DNA of 64,000 nt. It comes from G942493375 sp942493375. Lineage in GTDB: Bacteria; Armatimonadota; UBA5829. Below are positions 44,979 through 53,389 of this stretch, piece by piece. The position numbers and the translations under genes were made by a program. The DNA is taken from the NCBI GenBank assembly GCA_942493375.1, contig OW818698.1, positions 6,944,001 to 7,008,000 on the forward strand. Direction: 5' to 3'. A model generated the notes under the pieces. It did no database searches, had not been told where the DNA came from, and was given only the letters and a program-made list of their open reading frames with translations. The stretch's first letter is position 1, and each line of letters starts with the position of its first letter.

Positions 44979-45611
44979 GTGGCTGATTTAGAACTGTTGG
45001 CGCAAGCCATAATTAAAGGTAAAGCACCGGATGCAAAGGCTCTCACAGAGCAGGCTTTAGCAGAAGGCGTTCCAGCAGGCGACGTCCTGAACAAGGGTCT
45101 TGTAGCTGGTATGAACGTTGTAGGCGAATTATTCAAGACCAATCAGTATTATGTCCCGGAAGTCCTGATAGCTGCACGTGCTATGAAGCAGTCAATGGAA
45201 ATCCTGAAACCGGCACTAGCTGCTGGCGGCGTAGAGTCCAAGGGCAAGATCGCTATTGGAACAGTTCGTGGAGACCTTCACGACATAGGTAAGAACCTGG
45301 TTGCTATGATGCTCGAAGGCGCTGGCTTCGAGATTATGGACAAGGGTGTTGACGTTAAACCTGAAGCTTTTGTTCAGGCTGTCAAGGACGGCGCTAAGAT
45401 CATCTGCCTGTCCGCTCTACTCACAACCACAATGCCTGCAATGAAAGAGACCGTCGAGGCTCTGAAAGCTGAAGGTATTCGTGACTCTGTGAAGGTTATG
45501 ATTGGCGGAGCCCCCGTAACCCAGAACTACTGCGACGAGATTACAGCTGATGGATATTCTCCTGATGCAGCTTCTGCAGTAGATAAGGCTAAAGAACTAC
45601 TCGGTCAGTAG
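44979..45611 (+). CDS. Corrinoid-binding methyl carrier protein (MtaC/MtbC-like)
   Basis: A 210-residue B12-binding protein of the type that carries a methyl group in methyltransferase systems. N-terminal helical cap (about 1-85) and Rossmann B12 domain (about 88-210). The signature D99-x-H101-x-x-G104 (VRGDLHDIGKN) provides the lower-axial histidine; the SALLTT and IGGAPVTQ loops bind the nucleotide tail. The GTG at 44979 lies 5-6 nt after GGAGGAG. The RACo gene just upstream is the expected reactivator; methyltransferase partners are not adjacent, and two UroD-family genes elsewhere in the window are candidates. Confidence 0.9.
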   Translation: MADLELLAQAIIKGKAPDAKALTEQALAEGVPAGDVLNKGLVAGMNVVGELFKTNQYYVPEVLIAARAMKQSMEILKPALAAGGVESKGKIAIGTVRGDLHDIGKNLVAMMLEGAGFEIMDKGVDVKPEAFVQAVKDGAKIICLSALLTTTMPAMKETVEALKAEGIRDSVKVMIGGAPVTQNYCDEITADGYSPDAASAVDKAKELLGQ

Positions 45612-45724
45612 TAACGTAATACAAATGGTATATTTGAGGGTGGGTTACCCATTCTACTTTGCATTATTTGCGAAGCAGAGGTCAATCCACCCTCTTTGGT
45701 ATGTTTTAGGAAAGGTCAACAATA

Positions 45725-46135
45725 ATGGGAGGAAACCTGAGTGCGTTATCCTTTGGACTAATTGTGTTAAGTGTAACGCTAGGCAGCCTGGGCCAGATAT
45801 GCATTAAGAAGGGTATCGGGGCTGCACATATTGCAATTGCTGCATCTCCCATACAGACCTTTATCAATATTTTGTCTGCTATGATAAAACCCTATTCGAT
45901 GCTCGGACTTGGGTTATATGTTATTAGCACATTTGTCTGGTTTCTGGTGGTCAGCAGAGTTAGGCTCAGTGTAGCTTATCCGATGATCAGTATGAGCTAT
46001 ATTCTGGTTGTTATTCTTTCCGCTGTTGTTTTGCACGAAAAAGTAGACTGGCGTTTTGCTGTTGCGGGTTTGCTGTGTATATCCATTGGAGTAAGCCTGA
46101 TCGGTTTTGGCCTGGGATCCAACGCAGGAAAGTAG
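45725..46135 (+). CDS. Small DMT-superfamily (EamA/ArnEF-like) membrane protein
   Basis: A 136-residue protein with four predicted membrane helices (around 8-30, 45-73, 80-100 and 110-130), like SMR/EamA half-transporters and the ArnE/ArnF flippase subunits. Motifs VSRVRLSVAYPMISMSYILVV and LCISIGVSLIG are typical. It may form a dimer exporting a lipid-linked sugar or small molecule. AGGAAAGG precedes the ATG by about 7 nt. The next genes also encode membrane proteins for glycan handling. Confidence 0.75.
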   Translation: MGGNLSALSFGLIVLSVTLGSLGQICIKKGIGAAHIAIAASPIQTFINILSAMIKPYSMLGLGLYVISTFVWFLVVSRVRLSVAYPMISMSYILVVILSAVVLHEKVDWRFAVAGLLCISIGVSLIGFGLGSNAGK

Positions 46136-46154
46136 ACGGGACGCTTATTTCGTT

Positions 46155-48446
46155 ATGAATAGAGTACTGGCTGCAGTCATATTTCTATTGGCAGCGGTTG
46201 TTCTGCTGTGGAAACCCCTCATCCTCGCTAAAGCTCCACTTCCTGGCCAGTATTTAAAGAAGATGCAACCTTGGGTTTCAACTCAGAATAAATCTGATTC
46301 ACATATCCAGTGGAACCCGCTATCCTGGGATGCTATCGGTCAGTTCTATCCATGGAGAGTCTTCCTGGGCCGCTCACTTCATTCAGGCAAAATCCCACTA
46401 TGGAATCCCCATCAATTCTGTGGTAACCCTTTCCTGGCGAATGGACAGTCTGCTGTTCTCTATCCTCCAAATTGGTTATTCGCAATCATTGATCCGATAT
46501 GGGCATTTACACTGATTGCACTATTTCATCTTGCAGCAGCAGGATTCTTTACCTATCTTTTTCTAAAAGATCTTAGTATATCGGATGAAGGTGCGATAAT
46601 CGCCGGATTGAGTTTTGAGCTCTGTGCATTCCTTGTGCTTTGGATGGAATTACCTACTCTCCTAACTGTCGCTGTATGGCTTCCCTGTGCGCTATGGACC
46701 GTTTACAGGGCTATTACACGTCGGTCGTATGCATGGGCCGTTGTTTCAGCTGTCGTTTTATCACTGGCCGTCCTTGCTGGTCATCTGCAGATAGCATTCT
46801 ATGTGTGGTTTGCTGTGGTGCTTTGGGCTTTATATCTTGTAGGGAAAGCCTGGAGAGCGGATAAACGTATAACTTCCAAATATGCATGTATATTTGTATT
46901 TACGTTACTTCTTGGAGCGGTGTTATCGGCTGCTCAGATACTGCCTTCGATAGAACTGGGCAGGCTGTCACATCGGCAAATACCCACAAGTATGGAAGAT
47001 TACCACCGTTTTGCCGCTAACGGTCTGCCAGTGCATCGCCTTGTGACTGCCGTAATACCGGACTACTTTGGAAATCCCAATCAGGGGAATTACTTTCTGC
47101 TGGGACGTATAGGCGAACGGTTCAACATGCCTGCAGATTATCTTGAATTGGGTCTGTATTCAGGATTACTGACCCTGGCTGCTGCATTTATAGCTCTATT
47201 GTCTTGGCGAAAGAACCCGCACGTATGCTTCTGGACTGCCTTAGGAGCAATATCTATGCTGGTTGCTGCAGGTAGTTATATTAATCTGCCTATGTATTTC
47301 GGCATACCAGGGTTTTCTGCCCTTGGTGGACCGAACAGAATCCTTGTTCTGTATATGTTCGCATTGTCGGTATTAGCTGGATATGGCGTGGACTATCTGT
47401 GTTCTTCAACAAGTCACAAACTACCATTATTTGGTGGTAAATTGAAACTAGGCACAGCATTTGCACTACTTTCCGTCGCCGTTCTCGGTGTTTTTACAGC
47501 AGTAAGCATGGGAATTGCAGACACCGCATTAGCGCAGCTTCCCCAGCAACTGCGTGATATTATCCCGGGTGTCCAGTCCGGAGCAGTGCTGCGATACGCT
47601 ATCATGATGATTGCAACAACGGTCGTGCTATTGCTGGGTGGAAGTGGTGTAGTTTCAAAACGCATCTTTGGGATAGTTGCGGTAATCGTGCTGGCTGTTG
47701 ATTTATTAGGGTGGGGCATGGGAACTATACCAGAGTGTGATAGAAAGGATGTATATCCGGATACTGCTCTGACTAACTATTTGAAAGACCATACAGAACG
47801 CCGGGTATTGCCAACCAATAGTAACTGGAGTCTCACGAGTTTCCCGCTCTCATTACTTCCGCCTAATGCGGCAATGGTATATGGATTCTACGATGTCCAG
47901 GGATATGACTCTCTCTATACAAAGGCATATAAAGATTATATGACCACAGATTTTGCAACAGACCCTTGCCCTCCTGAAAATGGTAACATGATCCTTGGAA
48001 AAGCAACGTCAAAAAGCGCATTAGGGCTCTCTGTAGCTTTGGCTGATTCTGCTCCTAAAGGAAATGTGTTGTACAGGTCAAATAGAATAGCTGTTACCGA
48101 TACTGGATTTGCAGATGCTGGTTGGATTGCGCAACTAAATGGAGAACCAGTAGATACCAACTTCATCGGGCCAAATAGGGTAACAGTACAATTACCTGAT
48201 GCTGCAAAAGATATAGTAACTGTGAGGGTGTTGAACTATCCAGGATGGAAGAACTCAAAAACAAACCAGGATATTGATCCTGATGGAATATGGATGAGTT
48301 GTCCGGCTTCCGGAGAACGAGTGGTGGATTTAATGTTTCAACCGGAGAGTTATCAGGTTGGACTGTTTATCAGCCTGATAGGATTGTCCATATGCATGGG
48401 TTCATTAACCTATTCAAGATTGAATTTAAATAAAGGTTGTATATGA
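46155..48446 (+). CDS. YfhO-like multi-pass membrane protein
   Basis: A 763-residue protein with a multi-helix membrane part of about 560 residues and a C-terminal soluble beta-rich part (about 570-735). The N-terminal loop has the family's DAIGQFYPWRVFLG and NPHQFCGNPFLANGQSAVLYPP. Members of Pfam YfhO are linked to glycosylation of teichoic acids or membrane lipids. I chose the ATG at 46155 (MNRVLAAVIFLL); the frame from 46107 runs into the previous gene. Its stop overlaps the next gene (ATGA). Confidence 0.8.
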   Translation: MNRVLAAVIFLLAAVVLLWKPLILAKAPLPGQYLKKMQPWVSTQNKSDSHIQWNPLSWDAIGQFYPWRVFLGRSLHSGKIPLWNPHQFCGNPFLANGQSAVLYPPNWLFAIIDPIWAFTLIALFHLAAAGFFTYLFLKDLSISDEGAIIAGLSFELCAFLVLWMELPTLLTVAVWLPCALWTVYRAITRRSYAWAVVSAVVLSLAVLAGHLQIAFYVWFAVVLWALYLVGKAWRADKRITSKYACIFVFTLLLGAVLSAAQILPSIELGRLSHRQIPTSMEDYHRFAANGLPVHRLVTAVIPDYFGNPNQGNYFLLGRIGERFNMPADYLELGLYSGLLTLAAAFIALLSWRKNPHVCFWTALGAISMLVAAGSYINLPMYFGIPGFSALGGPNRILVLYMFALSVLAGYGVDYLCSSTSHKLPLFGGKLKLGTAFALLSVAVLGVFTAVSMGIADTALAQLPQQLRDIIPGVQSGAVLRYAIMMIATTVVLLLGGSGVVSKRIFGIVAVIVLAVDLLGWGMGTIPECDRKDVYPDTALTNYLKDHTERRVLPTNSNWSLTSFPLSLLPPNAAMVYGFYDVQGYDSLYTKAYKDYMTTDFATDPCPPENGNMILGKATSKSALGLSVALADSAPKGNVLYRSNRIAVTDTGFADAGWIAQLNGEPVDTNFIGPNRVTVQLPDAAKDIVTVRVLNYPGWKNSKTNQDIDPDGIWMSCPASGERVVDLMFQPESYQVGLFISLIGLSICMGSLTYSRLNLNKGCI

Positions 48447-50077
48447 AAGCAAAACAAATTCCAAAAAAAATAGATGAAAACCTTCAGCTCATCAAAGAAC
48501 GCAATTGGGTGCTCCTTATTGCTGCAATCGCTGCTTTACTGGCATCCATTCCATACATATGGGGAGCGTTTCTGACACCAGCAGGAACCCATTTCACGGG
48601 CCTTACCCACAATATTGATGACGGAGCTGTGTATCTCTCGTGGATGCGCCAGATTGCCGATGGGTCATTTACCTTTCACAACCTGTATGCCCCGGCTGCA
48701 GGTCAGGGTGGGCAGTTCAATATTCTGTTCCTGATTATGGGATTAGTCGTGAAGCTGACTATGCTCCCGACAGTCTGGGTATTTCACGGATTCAGGATTG
48801 CACTGAGTATAGTGGTTATCTGGGCTGTTTGGGTGTTTTTATTCAACTTCTTAGGTAACAGAGCTGAGAGAAAACTCTGTATTCTACTGGTAGCTTTCTC
48901 CTCCGGTATCGGATGGTTGCTGGGATCCGTGAAAGCAATGACAGGATCCGTGGATTTGTGGCAACCTGAAGCAATAACATTTCTCTCCATGTATCTAAAT
49001 CCACTATTCCTTGCTGGAATAGTGTTGATGATAGGATCATTCCACTTTTTACTGCTGGCAGAAAAGACCGGCAAATTGCAATATGGATTATGGGCTGGAA
49101 TATGCCTACTGGCATTAGCTAACATTCACACCTATGATGTAATCACAGTCGGTTGTGTGTGGTTTGTATGGTTTATTGCTTCAAGCATCATACAAAAAAA
49201 ACTGAATACCAGAACTCTACTGCTCAGTTTGATGGCTGCGGCTATGTCACTGCCGGCACTTGCTTATCAGTATTATCTGTATTCAACGGATGCAGTTTTC
49301 CAGGCCAGAGCTAATACAATGATTGCTTCTCCATCATTCCTCTCATACCTTATGGGGTTTGGAGTTCTGATTATTGGGGCTGCGCTCGGTATCTATGCTA
49401 TTTCGAAGCAGTGGGTTGCTTTTAACAAGATACCTGCACGAGTATTTCCTGTTGTTTGGGCGATTCTTGGATTCTGTGTAGCGTATATTCCAGTAGCTCA
49501 GCAGAGAAAACTAATAATGGGTGTGCACATACCATTGTGCATACTCTGTGCTATCGGAATATCGTGGGCTATAGGCAAAATGCCCAGGAAGTTCCAGTTG
49601 GAGACACTGGTTGTGTTGGTTGTCATTCTTGTTCAGAGCAATGTATCTTTCTTGAAAAACGATATCATACTTCTCAGTACGTTGAAGACAGCTACCATGT
49701 TTCCATCTTATATTACTGACTCACAGCTCAAATCCATGGAATATATCCGGGAAAATGCAACTAGTGAAGATACGGTCTTTGCTTCACCTACAGTTTCTCT
49801 GTTTATTCCTGCAATCGCAGGCAAAAGAGTTTACTACGGACACTGGAGTGAAACACCAAACTATACGGATGGTTTGATGAAGTGGCGCCAGTTTACGGAC
49901 AAGAACACTGTTATGGAAGCTCGCAGGGCACTCTGGTCATCAACCAAGTCCGCCTATTATGTCTCAGAGTCAGATGACACTCTTCCACCTGCGGAAATGC
50001 TCTTGAATGACGCAAAACAGGTATATCAAGATGGCGATGTAAGAGTGTTCAAACTAAATAAGCCTGTATCACCATAA
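48443..50077 (+). CDS. Multi-pass membrane protein, GT-C-like, function unknown
   Basis: A 544-residue protein with about a dozen hydrophobic segments and an extracytoplasmic first loop (GLTHNIDDGAVYLSWMRQI) that has acidic residues in the GT-C-like position. The C-terminal soluble part (ENATSEDTVFASPTVSLFIPA) recalls glycosyltransferase-related membrane proteins. Translationally coupled to the YfhO gene (ATGA at 48443, AAAGG upstream). The role is probably in surface glycan handling, but no family is certain. Confidence 0.65.
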   Translation: MKAKQIPKKIDENLQLIKERNWVLLIAAIAALLASIPYIWGAFLTPAGTHFTGLTHNIDDGAVYLSWMRQIADGSFTFHNLYAPAAGQGGQFNILFLIMGLVVKLTMLPTVWVFHGFRIALSIVVIWAVWVFLFNFLGNRAERKLCILLVAFSSGIGWLLGSVKAMTGSVDLWQPEAITFLSMYLNPLFLAGIVLMIGSFHFLLLAEKTGKLQYGLWAGICLLALANIHTYDVITVGCVWFVWFIASSIIQKKLNTRTLLLSLMAAAMSLPALAYQYYLYSTDAVFQARANTMIASPSFLSYLMGFGVLIIGAALGIYAISKQWVAFNKIPARVFPVVWAILGFCVAYIPVAQQRKLIMGVHIPLCILCAIGISWAIGKMPRKFQLETLVVLVVILVQSNVSFLKNDIILLSTLKTATMFPSYITDSQLKSMEYIRENATSEDTVFASPTVSLFIPAIAGKRVYYGHWSETPNYTDGLMKWRQFTDKNTVMEARRALWSSTKSAYYVSESDDTLPPAEMLLNDAKQVYQDGDVRVFKLNKPVSP

Positions 50078-50088
50078 TCAATTGTGGT

Positions 50089-50105
50089 GCAGGCTTCCAG
50101 CCTGC
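50089..50105. repeat. GCAGGC hairpin after the membrane protein gene
   Basis: GCAGGC (50089-50094), loop TTCCA, GCCTGC (50100-50105). It is a small G+C-rich palindrome 12 bp after the stop codon without a T tract, so its role as a terminator is doubtful. Confidence 0.4.
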
Positions 50106-50264
50106 CTGAGTGTGTCGAATGATTAGGGTTAGATTTATAACCCCCTTTTTTCGCGTGCTTTCGCGTATTTCGCGGTTAAATAAAAATCCCGCTTGACCGT
50201 AGAAATATGCAGTGATAGCATGTGCTGAGATTCTTTCCATCTACGAGAGTGAGGAATATAAAAT

Positions 50265-51164
50265 ATGTCATATGATTGGCCGGTAAAAATGGGCACGATG
50301 GTCACCTGTGGATCTAGTGCAGCAAGCTATATAAATCAAATAAAGGATTATGGTTTTGAGTCGTACAGCATCAGTGTTGGGGCAGCTCTTGGAGATATAA
50401 ACCTGGCTAAACTTGCTGGTGAAGTGCGTGCAGAGATTGCAACAACAGGTGCAGTTGTAAGTTCGTTAAGCGCCTTTGGTAACCCGTTGATGTTCGACGA
50501 TACAGCCCAGCAGACCAGAGATGCGTTTGCTGCCATCATCGATGCTGCTGAGCTCTTTGGTTGTGACTTAGTCACCGGTTTTGCCGGAAGAGTAGTTGGA
50601 AAACCAATTGATGAGTGCATACCACGGTTTGTCGAAGTCTTCAAGCCATTAGCCAGGCAGGCAAAAGACAAAGGCGTGAGAATAGCGTTTGAAAATTGTG
50701 AGATGGGTGGCAACTGGCAGAGCGGAGACTGGAATATTGCTCATACTCCCCAGGCTTGGGAAATGATGTTTGATGCAATAGATATGGACAATGTAGGCCT
50801 GCAGTGGGAACCTTGCCATCAGATGGTGAAATTAATCGATCCAATGCCGCAGCTCCGCAAATGGGTATCAAAGATATTCAATGTGCACGGCAAAGACGCT
50901 ACAATTCTCTGGGATGTTATTCGAGAAAAAGGAATCGGCGGTCCTGCTCAATTCGCATTCCATCGAACTCCTGGATATGGTGACAGCAATTGGGCTGACA
51001 TTATTTCCGAGTTGATTCGTGGAGGATTCCGAGGCAGCATCGATATCGAAGGCTGGCACGATCCTGTATACAACGGTGAGCTGGAAATGACCGGGCAGGT
51101 TAAAGGCCTCAACTACCTGAAACGCTGCCGTGGTGAAGTATTCGTCCCTAATCCAGTGGTCTAG
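50265..51164 (+). CDS. Sugar phosphate isomerase/epimerase-like TIM barrel
   Basis: A 299-residue protein of the xylose-isomerase-like TIM-barrel superfamily (AP endonuclease 2/IolE/IolI-type). Metal ligands are visible in the expected order: RIAFENCE, VGLQWEPCHQM, FNVHGKDATI and FRGSIDIEGWHDP. It probably isomerises or epimerises a sugar or polyol derivative; the substrate is unknown. GAGGAAT precedes the ATG at 50265 by 7 nt. Confidence 0.8.
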   Translation: MSYDWPVKMGTMVTCGSSAASYINQIKDYGFESYSISVGAALGDINLAKLAGEVRAEIATTGAVVSSLSAFGNPLMFDDTAQQTRDAFAAIIDAAELFGCDLVTGFAGRVVGKPIDECIPRFVEVFKPLARQAKDKGVRIAFENCEMGGNWQSGDWNIAHTPQAWEMMFDAIDMDNVGLQWEPCHQMVKLIDPMPQLRKWVSKIFNVHGKDATILWDVIREKGIGGPAQFAFHRTPGYGDSNWADIISELIRGGFRGSIDIEGWHDPVYNGELEMTGQVKGLNYLKRCRGEVFVPNPVV

Positions 51165-51218
51165 GTCGCTGGTAGTTTGTAAATTGTATCGGTACACGAT
51201 AACAATTCAGAGTTGAGG

Positions 51219-51298
51219 GAATTTGTCATCCTGAGGAACGAAGGATTTGCTTTTCATTCGGAAAAAGCAGATCCTTCGTTCCTCAGGATGACAAATTC
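51219..51298. repeat. TGTCATCCTGAGG hairpin repeat, copy 4
   Basis: A complete hairpin with arms extended by complementary GGAATT/AATTCC-type flanks. It lies between the isomerase-like gene and the CsoR gene (which is convergent). Confidence 0.85.
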
Positions 51299-51353
51299 CA
51301 ATGAAATTGAACTCCTACGGTACACGATTCGCGTGACCGGCTCAAATAATTTG

Positions 51354-51698
51354 TCATGCAAGTGTGAGAAACTGCTTGAGCGTCTCATCCATTACTTTCT
51401 CTTTGCCCTTATCACTCTTCTCTGAGTCTGCTAATGAGCTCTGCAGGTGGCTGGTGATCATCATAATCCCTGCCTTATTCAAAGCTTTGCGGACGGCAGC
51501 CATTTGGTTTATGATGTCGGCATTGTCCTTGCCTTCTTCAATCATCTTCTGGATACCCCTTACCTGCCCCTCGACCTTTCGGAGTCTAAGCAGTATATCC
51601 AATGTAGCAGCATCAGTAATAGTAGATTCTATGCTTGTTTCTACTGCTGACTCAAGCCCGGTCTCTTTTAAACGCGCAGCATCTTGTTTCTTCCCCAT
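51354..51698 (-). CDS. CsoR/RcnR-family repressor without cysteines
   Basis: A 114-residue all-helical repressor of the CsoR/RcnR/FrmR family. RLRKVEGQVRGIQKMIEE, DIINQMAAVRKALNKAGIM and the following helix match. Copper-sensing CsoR proteins have ligands C-H-C. Here the aligned positions are N59, H84 and S88, and no cysteine occurs in the whole protein, so Cu(I) or persulfide sensing by cysteines is not possible. RcnR-like metal or other sensing remains possible. It is transcribed divergently from a palindromic operator. It could repress the gene that lay beyond, now replaced by an insertion sequence. Confidence 0.85.
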   Translation of the reverse strand: MGKKQDAARLKETGLESAVETSIESTITDAATLDILLRLRKVEGQVRGIQKMIEEGKDNADIINQMAAVRKALNKAGIMMITSHLQSSLADSEKSDKGKEKVMDETLKQFLTLA

Positions 51699-51732
51699 AT
51701 CACACCTCTACCATACCCTGTATAGTAGCATT

Positions 51733-51761
51733 AGTATAGCATGAGACTATATAGGAGTAAA
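51733..51761 (-). promoter_or_regulatory. Promoter of the CsoR-family gene
   Basis: On the minus strand TTTACT (51761-51756), a 17-base spacer and TATACT (51738-51733), located between operator and gene. Confidence 0.55.
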
Positions 51762-51780
51762 TGCATGATTATTTAATCTG

Positions 51781-51796
51781 ATACCCTATGGGGTAT
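51781..51796. promoter_or_regulatory. CsoR-type palindromic operator
   Basis: ATACCCTATGGGGTAT is a near-perfect palindrome with the G/C-tract pattern of CsoR/RcnR-family operators. It lies about 83 bp upstream of the repressor start and next to a TTGACA (51802-51807). Confidence 0.65.
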
Positions 51797-51840
51797 ATAT
51801 ATTGACATCTTGGTGGCATGGTGCGGTAGCGTAGTTTTAT

Positions 51841-53263
51841 AGTGTGTAATTATTTTTGGTTGTTAGGCTTACCCAGCGATCCGACGGCGCTCCTAAATTT
51901 AGCGCAAGGAGGTGAGCGGCTGTTTTCAACCAAATGCAACAACGGGTGCTTTTCTCTCGTATGAAATTGTTGAAAAGACAAATCAAAGAGAGGAAGCACC
52001 CATGAATAATTTTACGCTAAAAGAAGTATTTGAGAAAGCTGCATGTCGGATACCTGATTGTGAAAATCTGGCTTATGGAGATTTGGATTCTGCTACTGCA
52101 TCTGTTACAAAGTTTATCTTTGAGGCCATGGCTGAATCTGAGATAGAAAAGCGAGCAGGTGTAAGGTTGCATGAGCGTGGCGAGATGCGAACCGATTATC
52201 GCAACGGTTATCGTCATCGTAAGGTTCAAACTAGCTACCAGGTAGTGGAGATTCGCATTCCCCGTTTGCGGGGTAACGGTTTTGTGCCGAGTTTTCTGGA
52301 GCCAAACCATCGTGCCATTCGCGAAGTCGAGGCTTGGGTAAGTAAGGCATTCCTATCAGGTCTAACCCGAGCTGAGGTGATTCGGCTTCTAGAATCTACA
52401 ACAGGATGCAAGCCATCTGATAGGTTATTACGGCGAGTCCAGCTTGAGATTGATGAGCAGGTAAAGAGATTTCGAGAACGCAAGCTACTTGGTCGATATC
52501 AATATCTGTTTTTAGATGCGGCTTGGGCTAAGGATATAGTAGGCATAACTGCGACACGTATTTGTATAATGACTGCAATTGGTATAACGCACACTGGTGT
52601 GAAGGAGATTCTTGGTTTTGAACGGACATCAACAGAGAATGAGTCTTCCTGGAAAGGGTTTCTTGGTCGGCTGGTGGAACGTGGGTTGAAACCAAGCGAC
52701 TTGGCCCTGGTGATTTCCGATGAGCATAACGGTCTACTTAACGCTGCTTCTGAGGTGTTAGGTGACGTTCCTGGGCAGTTGTGTTGGGCACATCGGATAC
52801 GTAATGTACGCAAAGCTGTTGCTGCATCGGATCGTGGTGAAGTGGTTGGAGGCTTGAAGCTTGTCTATGATGCCAAGCATCTATCTGGAGCAAAGGATTC
52901 ATTTCGTCTTTGGGAGCAACGCTGGGACGAAAAGTATCCTAACTTAGTAGCCAGTGTAAAAGAGGACCTTGGATATCTGTTTGCATTCTATAATTGCGAT
53001 GAACTTCACTGGGAATATCTGAGAACCTCTAATCCGATTGAGCGCACTTTCCGTGAACTACGGAGACAGCAATACGGATCTGGAGCATATGCAAACAGAG
53101 ATGCTTGTAACAGGGCCGTATATAGAGTTTTCAACTGGCTCAATGAACGTTGGAAAGATATTGATATCTGGCAACAGAGAAAAATGAGAAAAACAACACA
53201 AATAACTAAGTGAGTAAATGACAATTGAATACGGGCAGAAAAACATTTTCGAATTTACACACT
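51841..53263 (+). mobile_element. IS256-family insertion sequence
   Basis: The left end AGTGTGTAA (51841) and the right end, read on the minus strand as AGTGTGTAAATTC (53263-53251), are terminal inverted repeats enclosing one transposase gene. The 8 bp outside the ends (AGTTTTAT left, CCAGAAGG right) do not match, so no target duplication is seen. Confidence 0.7.
52002..53213 (+). CDS. IS256-family transposase
   Basis: A 403-residue Mutator-type transposase, apparently intact. The DDE residues are visible in YLFLDAAW (first D), LVISDEHNGLLNA (second D) and NPIERTFRELRR (E), with the C-x2-H-like CWAHRIRNV in between, typical of IS256. GAGAGGAAG precedes the ATG at 52002. The frame from 51912 extends upstream without a ribosome-binding site. 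It is probably still able to move if the ends are functional. Confidence 0.92.
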   Translation: MNNFTLKEVFEKAACRIPDCENLAYGDLDSATASVTKFIFEAMAESEIEKRAGVRLHERGEMRTDYRNGYRHRKVQTSYQVVEIRIPRLRGNGFVPSFLEPNHRAIREVEAWVSKAFLSGLTRAEVIRLLESTTGCKPSDRLLRRVQLEIDEQVKRFRERKLLGRYQYLFLDAAWAKDIVGITATRICIMTAIGITHTGVKEILGFERTSTENESSWKGFLGRLVERGLKPSDLALVISDEHNGLLNAASEVLGDVPGQLCWAHRIRNVRKAVAASDRGEVVGGLKLVYDAKHLSGAKDSFRLWEQRWDEKYPNLVASVKEDLGYLFAFYNCDELHWEYLRTSNPIERTFRELRRQQYGSGAYANRDACNRAVYRVFNWLNERWKDIDIWQQRKMRKTTQITK

Positions 53264-53316
53264 CCAGAAGGAATAACCGCATGGTGCAAAATATATCTAC
53301 GCAGCATTACACACTG

Positions 53317-53325
53317 TGCTATAAT
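53317..53325 (+). promoter_or_regulatory. Putative extended -10 promoter of the second UroD-family gene
   Basis: TGC followed by TATAAT (53320-53325) lies 65 bp before the ATG at 53390. There is no good -35 match. Confidence 0.4.
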
Positions 53326-53389
53326 ATCCTGGATTTTGAACTTAATAACAAACCCGGGCATTGCCCATTATTTGAAAGGATTCCACACC

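Noticed and set aside
45625..45807. 60-codon reading frame before the DMT gene
   Set aside because: Overlaps the DMT transporter start, no ribosome-binding site, no family resemblance.
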